The notes: generated by a model not told the origin, from the letters alone. 10,473 bases of DNA from Candidatus Nomurabacteria bacterium (GCA_943349555.1 CALQZK010000021.1:1-10473), one strand, 5' to 3'. Shown: positions 1-6,873, counted from the stretch's first letter. Program-made: numbers and translations.

Positions 1-1257
1 AAAGACGGCTTCCATAGCAATGGATTCGAAAAGGGTGCTGGCAGTTTCCGCCAAAGAAGTGGAATAATTGTAGTACATAATTCCCTGCTGACGGGAGAGT
101 TCCGTATGGAAGGCGTGCCCCATTTCGTGTGCGAAAGTGGTCAAGGAATTGAGGTCATCGGTATGATTAAGAAGAACGAAAGTAGGATTGGAATATGAAC
201 CCCAGCAATATGCCCCACCTTTTTTGCCAATTTTCGGCACTGCATCAATTTGTCCTTGCTTGGAATATTTTTCTAGAATGTCAGCATATTTTTTATCTAT
301 TTTCCCAAATGTATTTTTCAAAAATTCTAGCGATTTGGCAAAGTCGAACTCTGATTTTATTTTTCCAACATCAGCCATCCTGTCGGTATATCTTAACTTC
401 TTCAATTTCAGTAATTTCGCTTTAATCTTATAGAAGCGGTGAGCAATGGGAAATCCAGCGGTGACAGTCTCCACTAATTTTTTCACAACCTCTGGATCAT
501 TGCGATAGGAACGTACAGTATTTTCATATGGCAAAGCATAACCTCGAAGCTCGTCATTTATCTTTTTATCTGTATATACAGCATTTATTTCCGCTTCAGA
601 AAAAGGCGCAATGCTCTTTAGCTGTTCAGTTACAAGGTCACTGACTTTATATCTTTCTGAAGCCTTTGCAAGAGTATGGATCAGCTTCTGTGCTCTGGGC
701 AAAGGCAGGATTTCACCTTTCCATTTCACAGACAGCTGTCCTAGCGCTCTTTCATTACCATCGATCCACATTTCGCATGCCGGAAGGGACTTCAGATTTA
801 GAATTTTTTCTTCTGGAACAGAGAGATTATATCTGGCATCCTGGAAGACTCGACTCAAAAAAACTTTAAATTTTGAAAGCTCGGCACTGGAGAGAAATTC
901 TTTCTGTTTTTCTTTTGGAACCAAGCCCAGGGAGATTTCGAAAAAGCTGATTTGATTGAGAGCCTTGGCTTGGCGATTGGCGATGAGGGAAATGGCGGAA
1001 GTGGCTTTATTATTTGCGGAGTCAGTATCTTTTAAATAATTAAAGTAAAGAAAAGGCTTGCATTCTAGAATAATATTTAAATTTTCATATTCCTTGAGAG
1101 CTTCCAGCAAAGCTAGCGTACTGGTCATATAGCTTTTAGAAACTGTGTCGAATCTTTTAGAAAACTTTTCACACTTCTCCTCCATTATCCTCAAATCTTT
1201 TTCAATTTGTTGATCTTCTGTTGAGGAATATAGCAATTTGAGATTCCATTTAGACAT
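1..1257 (-). CDS. pepF: Oligoendopeptidase F, M3 family zinc metallopeptidase (C-terminus beyond the window)
   Basis: A cytosolic zinc peptidase that cleaves short peptides. The first 419 residues are visible, and the frame is open to base 1; family members are usually about 600 residues, so roughly the last third is missing. The zinc motif HEMGH lies at residues 377-381 (bases 115-129). The third ligand is probably E404 in SLAETAST, 27 residues after the first histidine, as expected for M3 peptidases. The N-terminal portion is helical and charged, matching the PepF N-terminal domain, and there is no signal peptide. The ATG at 1257 overlaps the end of the upstream nuclease gene by 8 nt and has no clear Shine-Dalgarno sequence, so translation is probably coupled to that gene. 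It is the last visible gene of the mnmA run. The family is clear; the peptide substrate range cannot be read from sequence. Confidence 0.93.
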   Translation of the reverse strand, partial: MSKWNLKLLYSSTEDQQIEKDLRIMEEKCEKFSKRFDTVSKSYMTSTLALLEALKEYENLNIILECKPFLYFNYLKDTDSANNKATSAISLIANRQAKALNQISFFEISLGLVPKEKQKEFLSSAELSKFKVFLSRVFQDARYNLSVPEEKILNLKSLPACEMWIDGNERALGQLSVKWKGEILPLPRAQKLIHTLAKASERYKVSDLVTEQLKSIAPFSEAEINAVYTDKKINDELRGYALPYENTVRSYRNDPEVVKKLVETVTAGFPIAHRFYKIKAKLLKLKKLRYTDRMADVGKIKSEFDFAKSLEFLKNTFGKIDKKYADILEKYSKQGQIDAVPKIGKKGGAYCWGSYSNPTFVLLNHTDDLNSLTTFAHEMGHAFHTELSRQQGIMYYNYSTSLAETASTLFESIAMEAVF

Positions 1258-2086
1258 TTAAATTTCTTAATTCTTCTTTTACTTTGGAAATTTCTTCATC
1301 CTTCATCCCTATCTCCTTTAAATATTCCGGATGCTCGGAAAGGTCACGACAAAGCACAACGCCTTTTGCCAAAAGATTTTTCTTATGGACATTTGAAAGA
1401 GAGGCAAGACATGTAAATGGGTGCAAGTGCAATGATTCTATGATTTTCTGCAGATTCATCTCTTTCGGATAATTCCAACCGAGCAATTTTACCCCTTTGC
1501 ATTCGCCGTATTTGATAGCCTGATCCGTAAATTTCGTATTTGTGACCAGCCAGCCTTCATCCAACCTGCGATTAGAACCGCCGTAATTAAAAGTATTTTC
1601 TCTGATGTCATCAAATCTGGCCTTTATATACAGCATGACTTTCAAGTCTGACTTCAAGAGAAATTCATTGTGGAATTTCGCTTCGACCATTACTAATTTT
1701 TCCCTATTCCATGCCACGACATCAACTTCGTGGGAAACGCACCCTCCCATTATCTGCTGATCCGTCAATGTCTCGTAGCCCCATTCCTGGAAAATTCTTG
1801 CCACATATTTTTCAAAAGGAAAGCCGTCTGGACCGAGCTCGGACAAAGCTCTACGTAAAGAATACTTTATGGCGATAGGCAGAGAATATTGATGGAGGAG
1901 CTTGAAGGCATGCTGGTAGATTTCACTTGTCGGCATGCCATCATGCATTTCTTTTTCTACATGCTTCACAATTCTCGCTATGATTTCTGTGCTTCCTCCG
2001 GCATTTTCCAGGGAATTTATGAGCTTGGCTTCTGCAAAAAGTTCTCTAGTCCCATCGGCTTTGGTGATTGTTACTGGATGGTTCAT
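1250..2086 (-). CDS. ATP-cone domain fused to an Mrr-like PD-(D/E)XK nuclease, with C-terminal helix-hairpin-helix-like segment
   Basis: A 278-residue fusion of unknown physiological role. Residues 4-66 match the ATP-cone nucleotide-sensing domain of ribonucleotide reductase and NrdR (VTITKADGTRELF, then KLINSLENAGG and TSEIYQHAFKLL). Residues 90-205 look like a Mrr/type IV restriction-like PD-(D/E)XK core: FEKYVARIFQEWGYE, D122 in HEVDVV and the E135-A-K137 pair. Residues 225-275 resemble a helix-hairpin-helix or SAM-like DNA-binding segment (LSNVHKKNLLAKGV, then DLSE). I chose the ATG at 2086 because it overlaps the mnmA stop as ATGA and because a TATAAT box (2098-2093, preceded by TGG) sits 6 nt upstream. 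A start at 2113 would add nine residues that do not fit the family and would overlap mnmA further. By inference it cuts nucleic acid under (d)ATP control. No methyltransferase or specificity subunit lies nearby. Confidence 0.8.
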   Translation of the reverse strand: MNHPVTITKADGTRELFAEAKLINSLENAGGSTEIIARIVKHVEKEMHDGMPTSEIYQHAFKLLHQYSLPIAIKYSLRRALSELGPDGFPFEKYVARIFQEWGYETLTDQQIMGGCVSHEVDVVAWNREKLVMVEAKFHNEFLLKSDLKVMLYIKARFDDIRENTFNYGGSNRRLDEGWLVTNTKFTDQAIKYGECKGVKLLGWNYPKEMNLQKIIESLHLHPFTCLASLSNVHKKNLLAKGVVLCRDLSEHPEYLKEIGMKDEEISKVKEELRNLNV

Positions 2087-3141
2087 GACATGATTATACC
2101 ACCACCCACACACACATTTCCATCATAGACAACGAGGGACTGCCCAGGAGAAATAGTTGTCTGCTCTTTCTTAAATTCTACTGTATTTTCATCTATCATT
2201 TTTATTTTCTGCAAAGTTTCTCTGTATCTGGATCTTGCATATAGGATAGAATCTTTTTTTGGTATTTCTGAAATCCAATTTATATCTTTAATCTTGATTC
2301 TCTTTATTCCTATTTTCTCTTGCTGTATCCTATTCCCCACAGTAATTGTATTATTCTCCACATCCTTCGAAATCACATAGCAAGGTGAATCATCTGGAGT
2401 CTTTTCTGTAATAACAAACCCGTGCCTCTCACCGATAGTATAGAAAAGAGCCCCATTATGAGAGCCGACAACATTGCCCTTTTCATCCAGCACATTCCCT
2501 TTTTTTGATTCTATATAATGAGAAAGGAATTCTTTTATGTCTATCTTGCCGATGAAGCAGAGACCTTGACTGTCTTTCTTCTCCGCATTCGGCAGGCCGA
2601 ACTTTTTTGCCAATTTCCTGGTCTCGCTCTTTTCTATATTACCCACTGGGAAAAGTACGTGCTGTAGCTGCTCCTTTTTTATGGTCCAAAGAAAATATGA
2701 CTGGTCCTTATTCTGATCATGCCCCATGAGTAAGTTGCCATTTTTATTTATACAATAGTGTCCTGTAGCAATGAAGTCAGCGCCCTGCCCAATTGCCCAA
2801 TCATAGAATCCCCCGAACTTTACATATCTATTGCACATGACATCGGGATTAGGCGTCCTGCCGGCGCGGTATTCGCCAACCATGTAGTCTACGACTTCTT
2901 TTTTGTATTCCTTTTCCAGATCAAGAGTAATAAAAGGAATTTCCAGTTTTGCACAGACTCTCATGGCATCCAGCCTATCCTCTTTCCATGTGCAGGCTGC
3001 CTTATCTTTTAGCCAGTCAGGTTGCCAGACTTTGATAAAGACACCCGTAACATGGTAACCACCTTTCTTTAACAATGCGGCGGATATCGAGCTATCAACT
3101 CCACCAGACATACCAACGAAGACTTTTCCTTGACTTTTCAT
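2083..3141 (-). CDS. mnmA: tRNA-specific 2-thiouridylase MnmA
   Basis: Catalyses ATP-dependent 2-thiolation of the wobble uridine (U34) in Lys, Glu and Gln tRNAs, taking sulfur from a persulfide relay. Over 352 residues it shows the PP-loop SGGVDSS (12-18), the first catalytic cysteine C103 in PDVMCNRYVKF, the DQSYFL tRNA/ATP-contact motif (146-151), and the second catalytic cysteine C195 in SQGLCFIGK. The central and C-terminal beta-barrel domains are present, so the length is near normal (E. coli 368). An in-frame ATG at 3180 exists, but the ATG at 3141 gives the usual short N-terminus before GMSGGVDSS and lies 7 nt after a good promoter -10 box. That promoter would place the first transcribed base at about the start codon. 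The gene heads the run mnmA, ATP-cone nuclease, pepF, and its last four bases overlap the next start. Confidence 0.95.
   Translation of the reverse strand: MKSQGKVFVGMSGGVDSSISAALLKKGGYHVTGVFIKVWQPDWLKDKAACTWKEDRLDAMRVCAKLEIPFITLDLEKEYKKEVVDYMVGEYRAGRTPNPDVMCNRYVKFGGFYDWAIGQGADFIATGHYCINKNGNLLMGHDQNKDQSYFLWTIKKEQLQHVLFPVGNIEKSETRKLAKKFGLPNAEKKDSQGLCFIGKIDIKEFLSHYIESKKGNVLDEKGNVVGSHNGALFYTIGERHGFVITEKTPDDSPCYVISKDVENNTITVGNRIQQEKIGIKRIKIKDINWISEIPKKDSILYARSRYRETLQKIKMIDENTVEFKKEQTTISPGQSLVVYDGNVCVGGGIIMS
2093..2098 (-). promoter_or_regulatory. Extended -10 box for the ATP-cone nuclease gene, inside the mnmA 3' end
   Basis: On the minus strand this reads TGG-TATAAT, a perfect -10 hexamer with the TGn extension. 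Six bases (2092-2087) separate it from the ATG at 2086, so the predicted first base is the A of the start codon. The best -35 candidate at 18 nt is weak (TGGAAA, 2122-2117). It lies within mnmA coding sequence, so chance is possible, but the spacing matches the other cases in this window. Confidence 0.5.
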
Positions 3142-3148
3142 GTCCTGC

Positions 3149-3177
3149 ATTGTACCATTTGTAATGGATTCAGGCAA
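3149..3177 (-). promoter_or_regulatory. Promoter of mnmA, predicted leaderless
   Basis: On the minus strand: TTGCCT (-35, 3177-3172), a 17-nt spacer, and TACAAT (-10, 3154-3149) with an extended TGG before it. Seven bases then separate it from the ATG at 3141, so the transcript should begin at or one base before the start codon. The only purine-rich stretch (AGGA) is 2 nt from the ATG, too close to act as a normal ribosome binding site. Confidence 0.6.
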
Positions 3178-3184
3178 CATAACG

Positions 3185-3204
3185 TATAAAGATTAACCAA
3201 AGGA
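3185..3204 (+). promoter_or_regulatory. Possible -10 box and ribosome binding site of the plus-strand small gene
   Basis: TATAAA (3185-3190) could be the -10 box, giving a start of transcription near 3197 and a leader of about 14 nt. I do not see a good -35 at 17 nt. AAAGGA (3199-3204) is a usable Shine-Dalgarno, six bases before the GTG, and decides this start. It is the only convincing ribosome binding site in the window. The 69-nt divergent gap (3142-3210) holds this and, on the other strand, most of the space before mnmA. Confidence 0.4.
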
Positions 3205-3210
3205 AAAAAA

Positions 3211-3552
3211 GTGGATGTATTCCTGCAAGAAAAAGACGGTGAGATCAAAGATTTGATCATTCACGTACTACACATGGGCGGGCATGTGGTATATATGAGC
3301 GATGCAAAAAATCCCGCTTTCAAAGTGATCGCTGCAAATCCAAATATCAGATTCGCAATAGTTGATATTGGACTTGGACTTGAGCCTCTAGTAGCACTGG
3401 CAGAGATAGGGCGGGGGAGAAAACAAATGTTATGCTTCTTATATGGACAAATAGATGTCCCTAGTCTGACATCAATCCTTAATAAGTTAGATGCAAAAAT
3501 TATTTGCAAGACGGAGATAGTCACATGCCTCCGACAAGAAGGGATAATTTAG
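3211..3552 (+). CDS. Small protein with possible degenerate receiver-like (CheY-like) fold
   Basis: The only plus-strand gene, 113 residues. The GTG start is supported by AAAGGA (3199-3204) six bases upstream, and an in-frame TAA (3187-3189) excludes a longer start. I do not recognise a named family. The sequence alternates hydrophobic strands and helices: VFLQ (3-6), VVYM (26-29), FAIVD (48-52), MLCFLY (73-78) and KIIC (97-100). This order, an Asp (D52) at the end of the third strand, a DxG stretch after it and a Lys (K100) at the end of the fifth strand recall a response-regulator receiver. However, the acidic pair of strand 1 and the Thr/Ser after strand 4 are not canonical, so phosphorylation is doubtful. 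There is no DNA-binding output domain, TM segment or signal peptide. It is flanked by its own weak promoter and a strong terminator, so it is probably an independent unit. Confidence 0.6.
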   Translation: MDVFLQEKDGEIKDLIIHVLHMGGHVVYMSDAKNPAFKVIAANPNIRFAIVDIGLGLEPLVALAEIGRGRKQMLCFLYGQIDVPSLTSILNKLDAKIICKTEIVTCLRQEGII

Positions 3553-3564
3553 AAAGTGAGTTCG

Positions 3565-3604
3565 AGGGGTGGGCGCTCGCAGCAATGCAGCGTCCCCTTT
3601 TTTA
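3565..3604 (+). terminator. Rho-independent terminator of the plus-strand small gene
   Basis: Stem AGGGG (3565-3569) pairs with CCCCT (3594-3598). After a 3-nt bulge TGG, GCGCT (3573-3577) pairs with AGCGT (3589-3593). After a bulged C, GCA pairs with TGC around a GCAA (GNRA) tetraloop at 3582-3585. The stem is followed by TTTTTTATTT. The hairpin starts 12 nt after the stop codon. On the minus strand no T-run follows it, so it is not a good terminator for mltG. It fills most of the 67-nt convergent gap. Confidence 0.85.
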
Positions 3605-3619
3605 TTTCTTTTTTATCTT

Positions 3620-4504
3620 TTATTTATTCAAATACTTAACCCTATTCGCTATATGTCCCTTATGGTCAACAGCATAATGCATCACTCCATCCTTATCAGA
3701 GAGGTAATAAAAATACTTAGTCGGAGTTGGATTCAAAACAGCTTTCAGAGAATCAATTCCAGGATTCGCTATCGGACCACCTCGTGGAAGACCTTTATAA
3801 TCATAAGTATCCAAGGCCACATCTACTTGTAACGGCATGCCGATGTCCAACCGCTTCCACAAAATTCCAGCGATGATTGCACGGTCCTTGCTATTCGCCG
3901 CTTCCCTTTCTACGATCGAGGCCATGGTAATGATGTCCTCCAATTTCCTTCCCGACAAGTTGATGCTGGAAAAAAAGGAATTGATCTTGTTTTTGAAAGA
4001 CCCTTTCAGAGAATCCACAATTTCCTCTGGTGAAGAATTCTGATAGAAGAAATATGTGTCAGGAAAAAGATAGCCTTCGGAATTGGCGGTGATTTTTGCA
4101 AAATACGGAGCGTCGAAATCTGGAATATTTTTTAATAAAATCCAGGCAATGTCCTTGGAGGTACTACCTTCTGGAATCGTAATTTTTATTTTCGGCAATC
4201 CTTGCTCTCCCTTTACCATCCTATTTGCCACTACCCAGACATACGTGGGCCTGGAGAAAAGATAGTCGCCAGCAACTACATTTCTCTGTCCATAGAGAAC
4301 GAAGATTATGTATTTAAAAAGAAATGGCGAGGTAATGGCATGCTTGGACCAGATGAGATTGGAAACTTCGGAGAGAGGAGTATTCTTGGAAATGTGGACC
4401 GTCTGGCCTGCTGGGAAATTTTTCGGTGGTAAAGAAGCGAAGAAGAGCATGACAAAAAGAGCTAGAAAAAATGTTCCTCCTAACTTTAGCCAGAAAAACC
4501 TCAT
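3620..4504 (-). CDS. mltG: Endolytic murein transglycosylase MltG (YceG-like)
   Basis: A membrane-anchored lytic transglycosylase that cleaves nascent peptidoglycan strands and is thought to terminate glycan polymerisation. Over 294 residues it has one N-terminal TM helix (about 4-24, after MRFFWLK, so catalytic part outside), a LysM-like segment (about 33-83), and the YceG catalytic domain. Key motifs are SEGYLFPDTYFF (142-153), the catalytic glutamate E199 in MASIVEREA, and GGPIANPGIDSLKAVLNP (242-259). The sequence ends in HYAVDHKGHIANRVKYLNK, consistent with the family's C-terminus. It is slightly shorter than E. coli MltG (340). The ATG overlaps the upstream gene's stop as ATGA and has no Shine-Dalgarno, so translation is coupled to the TM-protein gene. 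The gene converges on the plus-strand gene at 3211; I see no T-tract terminator for mltG itself. Confidence 0.94.
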   Translation of the reverse strand: MRFFWLKLGGTFFLALFVMLFFASLPPKNFPAGQTVHISKNTPLSEVSNLIWSKHAITSPFLFKYIIFVLYGQRNVVAGDYLFSRPTYVWVVANRMVKGEQGLPKIKITIPEGSTSKDIAWILLKNIPDFDAPYFAKITANSEGYLFPDTYFFYQNSSPEEIVDSLKGSFKNKINSFFSSINLSGRKLEDIITMASIVEREAANSKDRAIIAGILWKRLDIGMPLQVDVALDTYDYKGLPRGGPIANPGIDSLKAVLNPTPTKYFYYLSDKDGVMHYAVDHKGHIANRVKYLNK

Positions 4505-5778
4505 ACAGGAAGATTCGCTGGAGCTTGACCCTTCTTCGAAGGAACTCTTTCAAGAGAAGGTGTGCCGGAAACAGAACCGGGGAAATGATACATGGTTGCC
4601 AATTCCTCCGTATTCATGACGATTGGAGGATCCTCGACAAAAGGTGTGTAGAAGAATGAACGCATTTTATAGGCCATAATACCTTCTCTGGCAAAGCGAT
4701 TTCTGCGAATATCCTTGAAATCCTTCCAAGGTTCATCGAGGGTTGCAGTCCATTTTTTCCTTGATTTCAAGCTATTCATGTGTTCAGCGTTGAAATTTTT
4801 AAAGAAAGACATACAACCTCCAATGCCGAAGGGTGTATCAAATGATTCTTTCTTGGCGATATAGAGAACACGAATACCTACATCAAATGCAAGTTTTGTA
4901 ATGCTCCTACTTAGAGACTCTACCAACATCTTCTCATGTTCGCTCAAAGTCGGAGGTATGACTCTTCCACTTTCCTTATCTTTATCCCCGGCAACTTTGG
5001 TCTTTTCATCACGCTTCATTATCTCATTTATTTCTTTTTGTGCCGCATCCTTCCAGGCATCAGTTTCTTTAAAGAGAGTTCCAGGCTTAGATTGTTCACC
5101 TTTGTGCGCACGAATCATAAACTGTATCCAAATCTGCTGGTTGGGTCCGACACTTCCTAGGAATTCTATGCCTGGCACCAATGGGTCCACTTTGAATTCT
5201 TCTTTCGGATCCTTATCCAATCCATAGTCGATATATGTCTTGATGGGATATGGATCTGGCTTGGCGAATTCAAATTCCGCTGCCCAAACCTTCATAGTAA
5301 GCGGATCATACTTCATACTCTTGGCATAATCCTCGACTTCGGTAACTTCAATTCCTGGAAACTGTGCATAGAGAGCGGACATGACCCCGATTTTTCTCAT
5401 ATCTTCTGTCCATATGAAAAATTTCACTTGCCCTTCTATGGAAATCAACTCCAGGGAATACCAAGGGCGCGTTTCCCCTTTCCAGTATTTCTTGAACCAG
5501 CCTCCGTCTGCAGTATTGTGGAATGCATGGAGAAGGAGTTCCATGGCGGCGGGGGATTTGTAAGTTTCCTTTGGCAACTTTATTTCCAGAACTGTGTACT
5601 TTAAATTAAGGAAATTGTATCCGCGGACATAACTGACCCATAGAGGCCAGAAGATATAAAATAATAGAATGGTTAGAACCGGCAAAGATAAAAAAATAGA
5701 TATATCAAGAACACTAGGCAGAAGCGTAGCCTGGAACTGCGAATATAGATAAGTTAGGTGATCGCCGAAACGGATCAT
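4501..5778 (-). CDS. Conserved one-TM membrane protein of unknown function (CPR-type; resembles partners of HerA/VirB4-like ATPases)
   Basis: A 425-residue protein with one strong TM helix (about 28-50) preceded by a short amphipathic N-terminus. The large remaining region is probably cytosolic (the YVRGYN stretch after the helix is basic). Visible blocks are LEIKLPKETYKSPAAMELL (64-82), WYSLELISIEGQVKFFIW (106-123), LYAQFPGIEVTEVEDY (137-151) and AFDVGIRVLYIAKKE (297-311). The C-terminal motif has NTEELATMYHFPG (389-401), then PSLERV, SKK and APANLP. From memory, this arrangement occurs in a conserved Patescibacteria family lying next to HerA/FtsK/VirB4-like ATPases; that is a recollection, not a search result. 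No Walker motif occurs here. The ATG at 5778 follows a TGG-TATAAT box by 7 nt. A longer frame to 5982 would run across the regulator gene and is rejected. Its stop overlaps the mltG start. Confidence 0.72.
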   Translation of the reverse strand: MIRFGDHLTYLYSQFQATLLPSVLDISIFLSLPVLTILLFYIFWPLWVSYVRGYNFLNLKYTVLEIKLPKETYKSPAAMELLLHAFHNTADGGWFKKYWKGETRPWYSLELISIEGQVKFFIWTEDMRKIGVMSALYAQFPGIEVTEVEDYAKSMKYDPLTMKVWAAEFEFAKPDPYPIKTYIDYGLDKDPKEEFKVDPLVPGIEFLGSVGPNQQIWIQFMIRAHKGEQSKPGTLFKETDAWKDAAQKEINEIMKRDEKTKVAGDKDKESGRVIPPTLSEHEKMLVESLSRSITKLAFDVGIRVLYIAKKESFDTPFGIGGCMSFFKNFNAEHMNSLKSRKKWTATLDEPWKDFKDIRRNRFAREGIMAYKMRSFFYTPFVEDPPIVMNTEELATMYHFPGSVSGTPSLERVPSKKGQAPANLPV

Positions 5779-5785
5779 GCTCAAT

Positions 5786-5791
5786 ATTATA
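5786..5791 (-). promoter_or_regulatory. Extended -10 box for the TM-protein/mltG pair, overlapping the upstream stop codon
   Basis: The minus strand reads TGG-TATAAT, a consensus hexamer with TGn extension. Seven bases separate it from the ATG at 5778, again predicting a leaderless message. The stop TAA of the sigma-like gene is contained in the box (GTA TAA T). No clear -35 hexamer is present at 17 nt (AGAGGA). It would let the TM protein and mltG be expressed without the regulator. Confidence 0.5.
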
Positions 5792-6818
5792 CCACAGCAC
5801 TGAACCTTTCCTCTTTGTCTTTCTTGAAATGCTTCTGATTCTGTAGATTGACCATAATAGTGTTCTCCTTGACATAGCGCTCTTTTAGCACCTTGTCTAC
5901 AATCTCCTCTTTCGTAAGCGGACCATGCTTTTCCAAGATTTTGGCGATAACATCTTTGACAACCCCAGACATATATCCCCATTCTGCAAGTGCATAGAGT
6001 CCGCGTCCGACAAGGACAAAGCGAGGGTCTTTTATAAGCTCATTGTGGGTGGTTGCAACATGCGCTTTCTTTTTGAAAATAATACTGATCTGCTTTGCCA
6101 CTTCCTTAAAGTGAATTGGGGAGCCGTGCTTACGTATGACAAGGAAGGCATAATCTCTCATTCCCTTTGTTCTGATATTCGGAGATCGAGTAACTCCCCA
6201 TTCTCCGATAGCATTCTTGTCCACAGATTTGGAAAGATTGAGCCATCTTCGTACGACTTCCTGATTCTTATATCTCTCAGAAACACCTTCGAGGTGCTCC
6301 AAAAACTTTCCAATCATTTCCGATTCTGGCAATAGATCTTTGTCATTAAGTCCGGCATAGAGTTGACGAAGAGACTGCTCGACTTGCTTGGCCAAGGCTT
6401 CATTGACATGCCATCGATGCTTGAAGTCATCATCCTCCTTTTTCTTCTTGAAGCTATCTCCAATAACAAGAAGGAAATTGATGTGGTTCTGGAGAGATTT
6501 GTCTTTGGAAAGTGAGCCTAGGAAATCCTCTTCTACAACGATGCCTCCCAGAGAGTGAATAAGATTTTCCAATTCTCCAAAGACGGCTCTCTCGGCTTTG
6601 TAGGCATCTGACTTTCTGATATTGGCAATGGCGTAATTCTCTATCTGTCTTACTCGCTCGCGGGTAATTCCATATCCCTTTCCAATTGCATCAAGAGTCA
6701 GCTTTTCTGTGTTCTTTCCTAGACCGTATCGACTGACAATGATGTCTCTGGCACGGTCAGGCAGAACAGACATGAGGTTCTTGCTGGAGGTTTTGGGTTT
6801 GAAAGTTATAGTTACCAT
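5787..6818 (-). CDS. Sigma-70 region 4 fused to HARE-HTH / winged-helix domains; putative transcription regulator
   Basis: A 343-residue predicted DNA-binding protein. Residues 17-70 are sigma-70 region 4 (LPDRARDIIVSRYGLG, then a helix-turn-helix ending in GITRERVRQIENYAIANIRK, the part that contacts the -35 element in true sigma factors). Residues 75-200 are a helical linker. Residues 218-282 match the HARE-HTH winged helix known from the RNA polymerase delta subunit (MRDYAFLVIRKHGSPIHFKEVAKQI, NELIKDPRFVLVGRGLYAL). A second winged-helix-like repeat follows at about 286-333 (VIAKILEKHGPLTKEEIVDKVL). There is no region 2, the part of sigma that binds the core enzyme and -10 DNA, so it probably does not act as a complete sigma. 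Its promoter gives a leader of six bases or less. The stop TAA lies inside the TATAAT box of the next gene, 8 nt before that start. Confidence 0.85.
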   Translation of the reverse strand: MVTITFKPKTSSKNLMSVLPDRARDIIVSRYGLGKNTEKLTLDAIGKGYGITRERVRQIENYAIANIRKSDAYKAERAVFGELENLIHSLGGIVVEEDFLGSLSKDKSLQNHINFLLVIGDSFKKKKEDDDFKHRWHVNEALAKQVEQSLRQLYAGLNDKDLLPESEMIGKFLEHLEGVSERYKNQEVVRRWLNLSKSVDKNAIGEWGVTRSPNIRTKGMRDYAFLVIRKHGSPIHFKEVAKQISIIFKKKAHVATTHNELIKDPRFVLVGRGLYALAEWGYMSGVVKDVIAKILEKHGPLTKEEIVDKVLKERYVKENTIMVNLQNQKHFKKDKEERFSAVV

Positions 6819-6824
6819 ATGTTG

Positions 6825-6859
6825 TTTATAGTTTTATCACCTTATTGTATATAAGTCAA
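6825..6859 (-). promoter_or_regulatory. Promoter of the sigma region 4/HARE-HTH gene in the leuS downstream gap
   Basis: The minus strand has TTGACT (-35, 6859-6854), a 17-nt spacer and TAAAAC (6836-6831) preceded by TGA, which would start transcription near 6824, six bases before the ATG. A second candidate, TATAAA (6830-6825), lies six bases before the ATG and would give a leaderless message. Either way the leader is six bases or shorter and has no Shine-Dalgarno. The 55-nt gap (6819-6873) shows no T-tract terminator for leuS; only a weak TGAG/CTCA 4-bp stem overlaps the leuS stop. Confidence 0.5.
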
Positions 6860-6873
6860 ATGTGTGAGATGGC

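Noticed and set aside
2087..2113. Nuclease gene start at 2113
   Set aside because: It adds nine residues upstream of the ATP-cone, deepens the overlap with mnmA, and lacks a ribosome binding site; the ATGA-coupled start at 2086 is better.
3142..3180. mnmA start at 3180
   Set aside because: It would place the promoter inside the coding region and add 13 residues not typical of MnmA; no ribosome binding site precedes it.
3553..3619. Shared bidirectional terminator for mltG
   Set aside because: Read on the minus strand the hairpin is preceded by an A-rich tract and followed by CGAACTCACT, with no T-run.
5779..5982. N-terminal extension of the TM-protein gene back to an ATG at 5982
   Set aside because: The added 68 residues lie almost wholly across the sigma-like gene in another frame and are cysteine/arginine-rich with no family resemblance. 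The ATG at 5778 has a well-placed -10 box.
5925..6335. A 136-codon plus-strand open frame
   Set aside because: It lies wholly antisense to the well-supported sigma-like gene and shows no recognisable domain. The same applies to the other plus-strand frames opposite minus-strand genes.
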